Positions 16,343 to 24,343 of a DNA stretch of 64,000 nucleotides are shown one piece after another. The DNA comes from Pseudomonas fluorescens. GTDB taxonomy: Bacteria; Pseudomonadota; Gammaproteobacteria; Pseudomonadales; Pseudomonadaceae. Made by a program: the position numbers and the translations under genes. The stretch lies in contig NZ_CP012831.1 of NCBI RefSeq assembly GCF_001307275.1, positions 2,232,001 to 2,296,000 on the forward strand. Direction: 5' to 3'. Position 1 is the stretch's first letter. Every line of letters begins with the position of its first letter. The notes below the pieces were generated by a model. That model saw only the letters and a list, made by a program, of their open reading frames with translations. It was not told where the DNA came from and did no database searches.

Positions 16343-17185
16343 TTAAAAAGTGTGCTCGGGACCAGGAAATGTCCCGGCTTCCACATCCAGTGCAAAATCT
16401 CTTGCCGCTGTTTGAAGTACGGAACGGAGGTCGGCGTACTGTTTGACGAATCGCGGCAGACGCCCCTGACGCAAACCGGCCATGTCCTGCCAAACCAGTA
16501 CCTGAGCATCACATTGGTTTCCGGCACCGATCCCGACGGTAGGTATGGAAATAGCGTGGGTGATCGCGGCTCCAACTTCACCGGGTACCATCTCGATCAA
16601 AACCGCGAAGGCACCGGCGGCTTCCAATGCTTTGGCGCTGTCTATCAAGCGCTGTGCATCGTCACCTCGGCCCTGCACACGATAGCCGCCCAGTTGATGT
16701 TCCATCTGTGGTGTGAAGCCGATGTGCGCCATGACGGGGATGCCCGAGCGAGTGAGCTTTTCGATGTGTGGCAGCAACTCGATCCCGCCTTCCAGTTTGA
16801 CGGCATGGGCACCGGCTTCCTTCATGAATCGAACGGCGGTATGCAGGCACTGTTCCGGTGAGGCCTGATAAGAGCCGAAAGGCAGGTCGGCAATCACCAG
16901 TGCCCGCTGTGTCGAGCGGTTGACTGCTCGCACCAGAGGGATAAGTTCGTCGACGGTGACCGAAAGCGTTGATTCGTTGCCGTAGACATTGTTAGAGGCG
17001 GAGTCGCCCACCAGCAGGACAGGTATGCCGGCATCCTCGAAGATGGCGGCGCTGTACATGTCATACGCCGTCAACATCGCCCACTTGCGACCTTCCACTT
17101 TCATCTGTTTGAGGTGCGGGATCCGGATTCGTGTCGCAGGTTTTGTCTGGGGGGAACGGTCGTAGGGTGAAGTTTGCTCGCTCAT
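16343..17185 (-). CDS. PanB-like ketopantoate hydroxymethyltransferase paralogue
   Basis: The product has 280 residues from ATG 17185; an ATG at 17218 is also open but would overlap the exporter gene. It shows the PanB TIM-barrel motifs LTAYDMYSA, VLLVGDSASNNVYGNESTLS, VKLEGG, MAHIGFTPQ and VGIGAGNQCDAQVL, including the metal Asp (GDS), the Lys and the catalytic Glu (IEMVPGE). PanB adds a hydroxymethyl group from methylene-tetrahydrofolate to a 2-oxo acid. It is not next to panC and differs from housekeeping PanB (GDSLGM is replaced by GDSASN). A variant substrate is therefore likely. Confidence 0.85.
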   Translation of the reverse strand: MSEQTSPYDRSPQTKPATRIRIPHLKQMKVEGRKWAMLTAYDMYSAAIFEDAGIPVLLVGDSASNNVYGNESTLSVTVDELIPLVRAVNRSTQRALVIADLPFGSYQASPEQCLHTAVRFMKEAGAHAVKLEGGIELLPHIEKLTRSGIPVMAHIGFTPQMEHQLGGYRVQGRGDDAQRLIDSAKALEAAGAFAVLIEMVPGEVGAAITHAISIPTVGIGAGNQCDAQVLVWQDMAGLRQGRLPRFVKQYADLRSVLQTAARDFALDVEAGTFPGPEHTF

Positions 17186-17210
17186 CGGGACGTCTCGCTG
17201 ACAGGATGGG

Positions 17211-17828
17211 TTAGGCATGTAACTGCTCGATCAAAAGCACTAGCGCGATGATGATCATGATCACTCCGGACAAACGGCTGACCAGATGCGCAGCGGCAGG
17301 GCGTGCTCGAAGTACGACTTGTGAGCCAAATCCGACCAGCAGATAGATCACTCCACAGCTGATGGTGTGGATCAGCCCGAGTGCAATCATCTGCATGGGC
17401 ACAGGCCACGGCGCGGTGGTGTCGGTGAATTGCGGCAGGAGCGCCAGAAACAGCAGAAACACTTTCGGATTCAGCCCGCTCACGCAAAGTCCCTTTAGCG
17501 CCCATCGCGCCCATGAGTCGGTCGTTTGGCTTGCATCGGCGTGCGGTGTGGAAGGGCGAGCAAGCATATTGGCCCCCAACCAAAGCAGGTAACCCGCGCC
17601 GGCCACCGTCAGCACGGACAATGCCAGCGGGTGATTGGCTATCAACGTGCCAACACCGGCCGCGACGATCATCGTGGCGATCAAGTGGCCGGATAACAGT
17701 CCACCCACGGCAGGAATAACAACGCGATGCTTCAAGCCTGCGGATATCGCGTAGGCCCAATCTGCACCCGGGGTGATGACGAACAGAATCGACACGGCCC
17801 AGAACGCGGCGAACACACTGAAGGTCAT
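17211..17828 (-). CDS. LysE/RhtB-family amino-acid exporter
   Basis: This inner-membrane protein has 205 residues from the ATG at 17828 (MTFSVFAAFW), about six hydrophobic segments and the family signatures FVITPGADWAYAISAGL and WLGANMLARPS. It also has LKGLCVSGLNPKVFLLFLALLPQF, the LysE hallmark N-P-K. A longer frame from 17885 adds 19 polar residues and is less likely. It is first in the operon with the PanB-like and MaoC proteins, divergent from an Lrp-type regulator. It probably exports an amino acid or an analogue made by its neighbours. Confidence 0.87.
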   Translation of the reverse strand: MTFSVFAAFWAVSILFVITPGADWAYAISAGLKHRVVIPAVGGLLSGHLIATMIVAAGVGTLIANHPLALSVLTVAGAGYLLWLGANMLARPSTPHADASQTTDSWARWALKGLCVSGLNPKVFLLFLALLPQFTDTTAPWPVPMQMIALGLIHTISCGVIYLLVGFGSQVVLRARPAAAHLVSRLSGVIMIIIALVLLIEQLHA

Positions 17829-17953
17829 GGCGTCACCCACGCCGGTTGATACAACGTTGTTCTTGTCATCATCGCTTCCCATCAATCCAGGATCGCGCCT
17901 CTTTGGAAGGGCTCGGTCGTTTATGGCTGAAGGAAGAATAATGAAAGTCGGCT

Positions 17954-17963
17954 AGAATATTCT
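17954..17963. promoter_or_regulatory. Candidate Lrp/AsnC operator
   Basis: AGAATATTCT is a perfect 10 bp palindrome in the gap between the divergent LysE-type and Lrp-type genes, about 47 bp before the regulator start. Lrp/AsnC regulators bind short AT-rich palindromes of this form, so it could serve both directions. Confidence 0.45.
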
Positions 17964-18009
17964 TTCAAAGATTGTCGTGACGACACTACGTATTGGAAGG
18001 TTTTACTGC

Positions 18010-18462
18010 GTGGACAGAATTGATCGAAATATTCTTGCCGAATTGCAAAAGGATGGTCGCCTTTCGGTCACTGAACTGGCTGAACGGGTCGGCCTGAGCC
18101 TTTCACCTTGTCATCGTCGAGTGCGAGCATTGGAAGAGTCCGGTGTATTGCTCGGCTATCGGGCGCAACTGGACCCCGCCGCGCTCGGCCTGAACTTTTC
18201 CGCCATGGTATTCGCCACCCTGCGAGAGGGCGACAGGCAAGCGGTAGAGGCGTTCGAAGCGGCGCTCATTGAGATCCCCCAGGTGGTTGATGCGCAAAGA
18301 TTGTTTGGCGAGCCGGATTATTTGCTGCACGTCATCGCCCAGGACCTGCCGGCCTTTCAGCGACTGTATGACGAGAGCCTTTCAACATTGCCCAATGTTC
18401 AGCGGCTGACCTCGACGCTGGTGATGAAACGGGTTGTCCAGGATCGGCCGCTGCCGCTGTGA
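18010..18462 (+). CDS. Lrp/AsnC-family transcriptional regulator
   Basis: The regulator has 150 residues from a GTG at 18010 (MDRIDRNILAELQKDGRLSV), preceded by GGAAGG. The frame is open from 17977, but Lrp proteins start at this point. The N-terminal winged HTH contains VTELAERVGLSLSPCHRRVR and is followed by the RAM ligand-binding sandwich (FSAMVFATLREGD, QRLFGEPDYLLHVI). Lrp-type proteins form octamers that respond to amino acids. By position it should control the divergent LysE-PanB-MaoC operon in response to the exported amino acid. Confidence 0.92.
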   Translation: MDRIDRNILAELQKDGRLSVTELAERVGLSLSPCHRRVRALEESGVLLGYRAQLDPAALGLNFSAMVFATLREGDRQAVEAFEAALIEIPQVVDAQRLFGEPDYLLHVIAQDLPAFQRLYDESLSTLPNVQRLTSTLVMKRVVQDRPLPL

Positions 18463-18503
18463 GCTTGCGTAGTCGCCGTGCAGTTGAAGGGCCGCTTTTA
18501 GCC

Positions 18504-18677
18504 GACTCTGTTGAAAAAGTCGCTCAGCCCAAACGGCCTGATCATTGACTGTTAAAACGCTTTTTGCACGCTGCTACATGAAACCCGAGTCTGGAAGCCT
18601 CTGCCAAAAGAAAAAACTCAATCTCGGATGCGTGCTTTTCTGATGCGCAAACCATGGCCGACTTTTTCAACAGAATC
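18504..18677. mobile_element. MITE-like element with 19 bp terminal inverted repeats
   Basis: GACTCTGTTGAAAAAGTCG (18504-18522) and its complement at 18659-18677 match at 18 of 19 positions and bound a 174 bp segment with no frame for a transposase. AGCC occurs directly outside both ends, fitting a 4 bp target duplication. The TGTTGAAAAAGTCG end looks like that of IS5-type insertion sequences in Pseudomonas, so this may be a non-autonomous derivative. The family name is uncertain. Confidence 0.7.
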
Positions 18678-18739
18678 AGCCCTCTGCTGCCTGTCGCCAC
18701 GGCAGCTTTTGGGTTTTTCACTTATACGTTGCGTACTCG

Positions 18740-19020
18740 CTAACTTAACCGCTCAGCCGCTTTGCGATAAACCGGCTCACGCTCGCGCTTATCGACGGCC
18801 ACCACAAACACCATGACCTCCTGGTCAATCACTTGATAAACCAGCCGATAACCGCTGCTGCGCAGTTTAATCTTGTAGCAGTCGGGCAAGGCATCAGACG
18901 GTTGGCCTCAATACGCGGCTTGAGCAGAATCGTGGCTAGCTTCTTCTTGAGCTGCTGGCGCACGGTATCCCCCAATTTATGCCATTCCTTTAACGCCCGC
19001 GCATCGAATTCGAACACCCC
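18740..19020 (-). pseudogene. RelE-family toxin, 5'-truncated and frameshifted
   Basis: On the minus strand the sequence FDARALKEWHKLGDTVRQQL runs to ANR, where the frame breaks. It resumes one frame away as PDCYKIKLRSSGYRLVYQVI and ends KAAERLS. Joined, these are most of a RelE ribosome-dependent RNase. The normal N-terminus (such as MxYELxF) and the RelB antitoxin gene expected upstream are missing; the alpha/beta hydrolase 3' end comes instead. It is a dead toxin relic 60 bp from a MITE-like element, so transposition may have been involved. Confidence 0.75.
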
Positions 19021-19054
19021 AAAACTGAGTAACTCGCCAAGACCTATGCATTCC

Positions 19055-20020
19055 TTAATTTCGCAAGAAATCCAGGATCGCTTGACTGGTAGCCTCCGCT
19101 TTTTCCTCAAGCACCCAATGCCCAGTATTTTGCAAGATCAAGGAATGGGGTTGCGAGGTAATGTGCTGCACTTGCTCGGCCAACGTCTTGCCTCTTGAGT
19201 GATCCCCGCCAATGGTGAGCACCGGGAGGGTCAGTTTATTTTCAGCGAACGCTTGGTTGTCATTTGCGTCATGCTCTATCCAGGCCGAATAAAGCTTGAA
19301 AGCTGCGCCCATGCGCCCTGACCGGGAATAGTCGTTCAACAAGGCCTCACGCACCTCTTGCGTTACCTTGGGATTTCCTGGGTAAACGAACTCATCGAAA
19401 AACATGTCCAGGTAAATCTTTTCTTTACCCTTGATCATTTTTTCGGCGGTGCTTCCAAAGAAGCGAAAATGCCACTTGCTCGAGATACCGGTTGCGGGAT
19501 TGCCATTAAAAGGAATCTCCCACCCTGGAATGCCCGGGATAAAGCCGTCCATCAAGACGATGCGTTTGGTTTCGTATGGATAAAGTGCGCCGTAGGCATA
19601 GGCGACAATCAAACCCATGTCGTGCCCCACAACATCAACCCGATTCATCTGCAGTTTTTTAATCAGCTCATGCAGATCCAGCGCCATGTTCTTCTTGTCA
19701 TAACCACTGGCTGAAATATCCGTTTCTCCGGCGCCACGATAATCAGGAACGACAGGGGTGTAGCCAGCGCGCACCAAGCGCCCCATCACAGCCTCCCAGT
19801 TCCTCCAGCTTCCCGGAAAGCCATGGATCAGAAGCACCGGTCTTTCACCGTTACCGCTCACCAGATAGTGCATGCGAATGCCGTTCACATCCGCGTATTC
19901 ACTTCTAAATACTTCACCATCAATGACCATGCCAGGCCCTTCCATCAATGGAATCGTTGCATGCGACTGAGCGGAAGAGGCTGGAAAAGCCAAGATGTCG
20001 GAAAGAATAAATTGCCTCAT
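19055..20020 (-). CDS. Alpha/beta hydrolase, epoxide hydrolase/dehalogenase-like
   Basis: The product is 321 residues from ATG 20020. A GTG at 20056 and an internal ATG (MVIDGEVF) are other possible starts. The fold motifs are VLLIHGFPGSWRNWE (oxyanion HGFP), the nucleophile elbow VGHDMGLIVAYAYG with Asp rather than Ser, and a terminal NTGHWVLEE with the catalytic His. An Asp nucleophile in GHD with HGFP is typical of epoxide hydrolases and haloalkane/fluoroacetate dehalogenases. The segment ahead of the core contains FPASSAQSHA and might be a weak export signal. Substrate unknown. Confidence 0.82.
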   Translation of the reverse strand: MRQFILSDILAFPASSAQSHATIPLMEGPGMVIDGEVFRSEYADVNGIRMHYLVSGNGERPVLLIHGFPGSWRNWEAVMGRLVRAGYTPVVPDYRGAGETDISASGYDKKNMALDLHELIKKLQMNRVDVVGHDMGLIVAYAYGALYPYETKRIVLMDGFIPGIPGWEIPFNGNPATGISSKWHFRFFGSTAEKMIKGKEKIYLDMFFDEFVYPGNPKVTQEVREALLNDYSRSGRMGAAFKLYSAWIEHDANDNQAFAENKLTLPVLTIGGDHSRGKTLAEQVQHITSQPHSLILQNTGHWVLEEKAEATSQAILDFLRN

Positions 20021-20056
20021 CCTGAAGACCACCTTGAGCCAGATGACTTCTTCCAC

Positions 20057-20356
20057 ACTGCGTCCAGACTGGACAAACCTAGCTTGGATGTATCCACAAT
20101 AAATTCGCCACTGTCAGGACTGACAGTGGCGACGAGTGGATATCGACGATTTTCTGTAATCGCTTTGCCAGTGCCCCATGAAAAGAAGGTTTCAGACCAC
20201 TGGACTCCAGCCAGTTAGAAGCTACCAGCCAGGTAAAATCTGGATACGCAATTTTGGATTCGCCAGCATCGCGCCACGATTGCCCCTCCTCCAATCGCTG
20301 ACTACTCTTCAACAGTCGCTGCCAATTCAGCGACCGGGCCTGAGAACCCGAGTAAG
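20057..20356. other. Intergenic region with an unsupported 77-codon minus frame
   Basis: A minus-strand frame at 20079-20312 is open but has no family resemblance and an ordinary amphipathic composition; I do not call it a gene. It contains a CACTGTCAG/CTGACAGTG inverted repeat at 20111-20131 that could end a transcript. Nothing else stands out. Confidence 0.35.
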
Positions 20357-20536
20357 ATGCAGGCGCTACAGCGCCCGAACCACGTTTTGCGGCGTTTTTT
20401 TATGTCCGCATTCCGTGCAATGGCGGCTGTGCGTGGGAGACCTTCGGGTCTGCCGGGTTCCTGTATCTCCGGTTTCTCAGCCTGCGCACAGCTGCCACCC
20501 ATTCGCCTGAGAACGAACGTGGCAGCTCTCATCTGA
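20357..20536 (+). CDS. Small Ash-like ORF (59 aa)
   Basis: The frame ATG 20357 to TGA 20534-20536 reads MQALQRPNHVLRRFFMSAFR, AMAAVRGRPSGLPGSC and ends LRTNVAALI. The combination MAAVRGRPSGLPGS and LRTN.AAL resembles the short, poorly understood Ash-type proteins repeated in many genomes. It lies just upstream of a DUF3077 gene, with which similar sequences are often associated in fluorescent pseudomonads as I recall them. The DNA contains a GCAGACC-like stem (GAGACCTTCGGGTCT), so an RNA element rather than a protein is possible. Confidence 0.45.
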   Translation: MQALQRPNHVLRRFFMSAFRAMAAVRGRPSGLPGSCISGFSACAQLPPIRLRTNVAALI

Positions 20537-20551
20537 TATGGGAGTTTATCG

Positions 20552-20638
20552 ATGCATGCCATGGATCTGCTGCAGTCTCGCTTTATCGCTTTGCTAGTCA
20601 TCGTCCGCCGCCAATTGGCAAATGGAGGTGCGCAATGA
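20552..20638 (+). CDS. Coupled leader ORF (28 aa) before DUF3077 gene
   Basis: A 28-codon frame MHAMDLLQSRFIALLVIVRR ends QLANGGAQ and its stop overlaps the DUF3077 start in ATGA (20635-20638). The ribosome site of the downstream gene (GGAGGTG) lies inside it. It looks like a coupling leader rather than a protein with its own function. Confidence 0.4.
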   Translation: MHAMDLLQSRFIALLVIVRRQLANGGAQ

Positions 20639-20913
20639 CCCATCCCAAAGACCTCAAAACCCCAGGCCTAACCCCCTTCTGCTACCACTCCGACCGCCCT
20701 TTATTCCGCGTCAACAGCGGCATACCCATTGGCGAAGCCCTGTCCCACGCTTCCGATCTGCTCCACGTTGCCAAGGTCCTGGCCGAGGACGCGGCGATGA
20801 TTCGCGGTACGGATCGGTATGCCTGGGCGTCGTGTTATTTGCAGGATATGAGCAAGGCCGTCATCGACGACGTGGTAAAGGTGCTGGAGGCGCCGGGGAG
20901 TAATCCTGCTTAA
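20635..20913 (+). CDS. DUF3077-family small protein
   Basis: This 92-residue cytosolic protein of a family is common in Pseudomonas: FRVNSGIPIGEALSHASDLL, then HVAKVLAEDAAM and a helical YLQDMSKAVIDDVVKVLE. The N-terminal half is predicted to expose histidine and aromatic residues (FCYHSDRPLF), the rest is helical. No function is established. It has a strong GGAGGTG ribosome site 7 bp upstream, is coupled to a short ORF, and is followed by a terminator hairpin at 20924-20960. Confidence 0.8.
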   Translation: MTHPKDLKTPGLTPFCYHSDRPLFRVNSGIPIGEALSHASDLLHVAKVLAEDAAMIRGTDRYAWASCYLQDMSKAVIDDVVKVLEAPGSNPA

Positions 20914-20923
20914 GGGCCGCAGG

Positions 20924-20960
20924 CCCAATGCTACCCGCTGGGTCGAGCAGCATTGGGTTT
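20924..20960 (+). terminator. Terminator after the DUF3077 gene
   Basis: CCCAATGCT and AGCATTGGG pair around a 16-base loop and are followed by TTTCTT. It lies 11 bp after the stop codon. Confidence 0.75.
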
Positions 20961-20984
20961 CTTCCGTATGACAGGAAAGGTTGA

Positions 20985-21032
20985 AGAAGGGCTGCTTCGC
21001 AGCCCAGCGGGAGCAAGCTCCCTCGCCACGGA
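20985..21032. repeat. REP element
   Basis: GGCTGCTTCGCAGCC followed by AGCGGGAGCAAGCTCCCTCG and CCACGG: the standard REP stem-loop of the GCTTGCTCCC type with its companion GCAGCC hairpin. Confidence 0.85.
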
Positions 21033-21249
21033 TTTGGGGGCAGAACACAATGACTGACTGCAATGAGTTTGTGGGATTTCTGAATGGGCTGTGTTCCCGC
21101 CACCCTGCCCCTGTCCAAACAGTTTGCAACGTATTCATCTAATCAAATCCCCCGCCGATAGCCTCGGATAAGCGCATGGAATACCGCAAGGCTCTGCTCG
21201 CGCTCGACTACACTTTTCCAGAATTCCCCCGCTCCAGGAGCAGTAAGCG

Positions 21250-22857
21250 ATGAAGATCCGCACCAAGGTCATAGGCTCGGGGTTGGTCAGTCTTTCCTTT
21301 GCGCTGCTGCTCGGCGGGATCGGGCTGTGGGGCTATCACTCCATGACCGAGGCCCTGGTGCAGAACGAGACCAGCATTTCCGCCATGCGCAAGCACATGG
21401 AGGCGGACATGATGCACGACGCCATTCGTGCCGACGTGCTCGCCGCTCTGCTGGTCAAGCCGGGGGATGCCCAGGGGACGAAGGAGGTGCTGGAGGCGTT
21501 CGATGAGCATACGCAGCGCATGCGCAAGGTCATTGCCGAAAATGCCGAGGCGAAGTTGCCGGGGGATGTCGCCAAGGCGATTGTCGAGCTCAAGCCACAG
21601 GTGGAGACCTACATTGATAAAGCCAAGCAAATAATCAGCAAGGCACTGAGCGGTGCCCAGGATGGCCAGGCGTTGCGGGCGGAGTTCGACGGGGCGTTTT
21701 CGGCGTTGGAGGAGCGCAACGAGGCAGTGAGCGAACTGATCGAGAACCAGGCGCAGTCATCCCGCGAGCATCAGGACGGCAGCATTCAGAGCTCGGAGCG
21801 ATGGCTGATCGCGACACTACTGGCCACTTGCGTGGCGCTGGCGCTGTTGTCGTGGAGCCTGCTCAAGGCGGTGCTTACACCGCTGAACAAGATCATCCTC
21901 AATACCCAGGCGATTTCCCAAGGGGATCTGCAGCGCTCCATGGGCACGCAAAGCAAGGATGAGCTGGGCCAGCTGCAAGGCGTGATCGAGCAGATGCAGA
22001 CCAATCTGCGGCAGATGATCGCCACGATCCGCGGCCAGAGCGATGAGTTGCATGGCACGTCCCGGAACCTGGGCGATACGGCGCGGCAGATTGTCTCCAG
22101 TGCCGACCAGCAGGCCCAGAGCGCGACCAGCATGGCGGCGAGCATGGAGCAGATGATGGCGAACATCAGCCAGATCCATCAGCACGCCGACAGCGCCCGG
22201 ACGATTTCGGCGCAGTCCGAACAATTGGCGAGCAGCGGCGGTCAGGTGATTCTCGGGGTGGTAGAAGGCATGAACCGGATCGCCGAGGTGGTCAACCAGT
22301 CTTCCAGCAAGATCACCGCGCTGGACGCCTCGTCCGAAGACATTCATTCCATCATCCAGGTGATCAAGAGCATCGCCGAACAGACCAATTTGCTGGCGCT
22401 CAACGCCGCCATCGAAGCCGCCCGCGCCGGCGAGGCGGGCCGTGGTTTTGCGGTGGTGGCCGACGAAGTGCGCAACCTGGCGGCGCGCACCACCCAGTCC
22501 ACCCAGGAAATCACCGCGATGATCGAGCGCATCCAGTCCAGCGCACGGGATGCGGTGGCGAACATGCAGGCGTGTGTCAGCCGCGTGGACGAAGGCGTCA
22601 ACCTGGCCCAGCAGGCCGGGGTGTCCATCAGCGAAATCCGCACCGGCGCCCGGCATGCGGCCGAAGTGGTGGAGGAAATTTCCCAGACCATTGCCGAGCA
22701 ATCCAAAGCCAGTGATGAAATGGCCCAGCGGGTGGAGTCGATTGCCGAGCAGTCCCGCGAGAACACCCGTTCGATTCACAACCTGACGCAAACGGCGGAT
22801 CAATTGAACGATGCGGCGGGATCGATGCAGGCTTCGGTGCAGCAGTTCAAGATTTGA
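21250..22857 (+). CDS. Methyl-accepting chemotaxis protein
   Basis: The transmembrane chemoreceptor has 535 residues. TM1 is about 9-30 and TM2 about 185-206 ([20 protein letters not shown]). The periplasmic domain between them is a four-helix bundle of standard size (about 150 residues). The HAMP domain (about 207-260) precedes a signalling hairpin with its tip [19 protein letters not shown] near 377-395 and [14 protein letters not shown]. There is no C-terminal CheR-binding pentapeptide. Ligand unknown: the 4HB domain type often binds organic or amino acids. It stands alone with its own ribosome site (AGGAG). Confidence 0.93.
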   Translation: MKIRTKVIGSGLVSLSFALLLGGIGLWGYHSMTEALVQNETSISAMRKHMEADMMHDAIRADVLAALLVKPGDAQGTKEVLEAFDEHTQRMRKVIAENAEAKLPGDVAKAIVELKPQVETYIDKAKQIISKALSGAQDGQALRAEFDGAFSALEERNEAVSELIENQAQSSREHQDGSIQSSERWLIATLLATCVALALLSWSLLKAVLTPLNKIILNTQAISQGDLQRSMGTQSKDELGQLQGVIEQMQTNLRQMIATIRGQSDELHGTSRNLGDTARQIVSSADQQAQSATSMAASMEQMMANISQIHQHADSARTISAQSEQLASSGGQVILGVVEGMNRIAEVVNQSSSKITALDASSEDIHSIIQVIKSIAEQTNLLALNAAIEAARAGEAGRGFAVVADEVRNLAARTTQSTQEITAMIERIQSSARDAVANMQACVSRVDEGVNLAQQAGVSISEIRTGARHAAEVVEEISQTIAEQSKASDEMAQRVESIAEQSRENTRSIHNLTQTADQLNDAAGSMQASVQQFKI

Positions 22858-22865
22858 TCGGATAC

Positions 22866-22911
22866 CCGTGGCGAGGGAGCTTGCTCCCGCTGGGCTGCCT
22901 GGCAGCCCTTT
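22866..22911. repeat. REP element
   Basis: CGTGGCGAGGGAGCTTGCTC, CCGCTGGGCTGCC and GGCAGCCC follow directly on each other between the chemoreceptor and the 3' end of the RES gene; same type as at 20985. Confidence 0.85.
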
Positions 22912-23589
22912 TCAAACCTCGCTCACCTCGAACACAAACGAAATCTCCCGCTTCTGGGCACTCCAGACGTACCGAATATGCTTGCCTTGCACCGGAATCG
23001 AAACCGCCGGCGGGCGAAACGCGGCCACGCATTCGTGGCCGGGCAGGCGGACGCTGTTGTACAGCAGCCCCCAGGACAAGGTTTCACGCAGTTGCCGGGC
23101 GAACACCTGGGATGGGCCGTAGGCCGTAGGGTCTGGGTTGTGGAGGTGAGGGTAGTCGTGGCGAATGTCGTGCAGGGGTTTGACGACCTTGTTGACGTAG
23201 GTGCGCATGGTCAACTCCAGGTCTGGCTCATTGGTCGCCCCGAGGAATCGCGCCTGGTGGTAGCAGGTCTCGGCGATGGCGGCTTCCTGGCTGCTGGCGG
23301 CGTAGTAGACACCGAAGGTGCCGTCGCTGAAGCGGCTGCTTTTGCCAATGTGGGTAAACGCCGCCATCACCGGCGAGGAGCCGGGCCCGGAAACACGGTC
23401 CTCGGGACGGACCCGGGACAGCACGCCGGCCTGTTCCATCAGCCGATCGTTGGTCAGCGCTTCCAGGGCGTAGGCCGTGGGCAGGTCTTCCGGGTCGAGT
23501 ACGTCTTCAAACAGCGAAATCGGAGGGAAGCTGCTGTTGACGATCCGATAGGCCCGTTTCCATTGCGGGTCCGCCAGTGGTGGCATCAT
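22912..23589 (-). CDS. RES-domain toxin
   Basis: This is a 225-residue protein starting at ATG 23589, where the ATG shares a base with the antitoxin stop. (The open frame extends to 23712 inside the antitoxin gene.) It contains the RES-family core WKRAYRIVNSSFPP with its invariant Arg, FGVYYAASSQEAAIAETCYH with the invariant Glu, and SWGLLYNSVRLPGHEC with the Ser. RES toxins degrade or consume NAD+ and are held in check by a cognate Xre/MbcA/ParS antitoxin. Both proteins look intact. Confidence 0.9.
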   Translation of the reverse strand: MMPPLADPQWKRAYRIVNSSFPPISLFEDVLDPEDLPTAYALEALTNDRLMEQAGVLSRVRPEDRVSGPGSSPVMAAFTHIGKSSRFSDGTFGVYYAASSQEAAIAETCYHQARFLGATNEPDLELTMRTYVNKVVKPLHDIRHDYPHLHNPDPTAYGPSQVFARQLRETLSWGLLYNSVRLPGHECVAAFRPPAVSIPVQGKHIRYVWSAQKREISFVFEVSEV

Positions 23590-23999
23590 TAACCGCGCAC
23601 TCCGTCGAGGTATCGCCGCACATCGGCGATATCCACCACCCGCCCGGTCAACATGTAGGACAGCGCCGACTGGCCGTTGAACGGTGCCGCGGTATTCGGG
23701 CTGCTGACCCACTGATAGGCACGGTCCCGGCTATTGCTGAAGATAATGCTCAGCGCCTTGTGGATACCCATGAGGTAGGAAATGCGCTCCAGCGTATCGC
23801 GAGGCAGCCTCACGTTCTCCGGCAACTGTTTGTATTTGTAGAAGGTCGTGTTGCCCACCTTGCCCAACAAGGTGCGCTGCTGCTCGACGCTGCAACCCCA
23901 GAGCGCCATGAGGTTGAAGAAAAACTTCAACGCGACTCGACCCGCATCCGGGGAGTCCAATTGTTGCTGCGCGTTGAGGGTGATGGAGGAAGTCGCCAT
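23589..23999 (-). CDS. Xre/MbcA/ParS-type antitoxin
   Basis: The antitoxin of the RES pair has 136 residues. The N-terminal part holds an HTH-like region (LKFFFNLMALWGCSVEQQRT, LLGKVGNTTFYKYKQL), and the C-terminal DUF2384-type toxin-binding segment reads RISYLMGIHKALSIIF and WVSSPNTAAPFNGQSALSYM. A ribosome site AAAGGAG lies ahead of the ATG at 23999. As first gene it represses the pair and is translationally joined to the toxin. A typical chromosomal type II module. Confidence 0.9.
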   Translation of the reverse strand: MATSSITLNAQQQLDSPDAGRVALKFFFNLMALWGCSVEQQRTLLGKVGNTTFYKYKQLPENVRLPRDTLERISYLMGIHKALSIIFSNSRDRAYQWVSSPNTAAPFNGQSALSYMLTGRVVDIADVRRYLDGVRG

Positions 24000-24343
24000 G
24001 GCTTTGGCTCCTTTTTAGCGGGGTGGTGCTTAGAGGATAGTACACATATGGATTATTTTTAAGTTTTTATTCGCAAGTGGACTCCAGCGACACTCTATAT
24101 GAACCCATTCGGCATGGCTTTCCAGGCCAACAAACGCAACCAGGTTCTCACTAATGGGTCTTGGCCAGCATCCACTGGGCAAAATCCGCAAATCCCGCAT
24201 AAGCTCCAACCATCGCCTCCCGGCGCTTTTCGGCACAAAATCGCGACAAGCGTGGCAAGGTGCATGATGATAGCCGGCATGACCACTTGGCCGGCCCAGG
24301 TGCACAACAATAGCGAGCCCACTTAAGCAGAGGGCATTACCTC
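24000..24343. other. Intergenic region between the RES module and a LysR gene
   Basis: About 340 bp. On the minus strand it holds the RES/Xre leader. The right part has mutually overlapping frames on both strands (24095-24326) without family support. No terminator, repeat or RNA gene is seen. Confidence 0.4.

Noticed and set aside
16343..17185. Calling the PanB-like gene the housekeeping panB
   Set aside because: It is not next to panC, its GDS loop differs and its operon has exporter and MaoC genes; named only as a paralogue.
20079..20312. A 77-codon minus-strand frame upstream of the hydrolase
   Set aside because: No recognised family, no ribosome site, and an inverted repeat inside it suggests non-coding DNA.
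24095..24322. A 75-codon minus-strand frame with hydrophobic residues (GSLLLCTWAGQVVMPAIIM)
   Set aside because: Overlapping frames on both strands, no ribosome site or family resemblance; left as intergenic.
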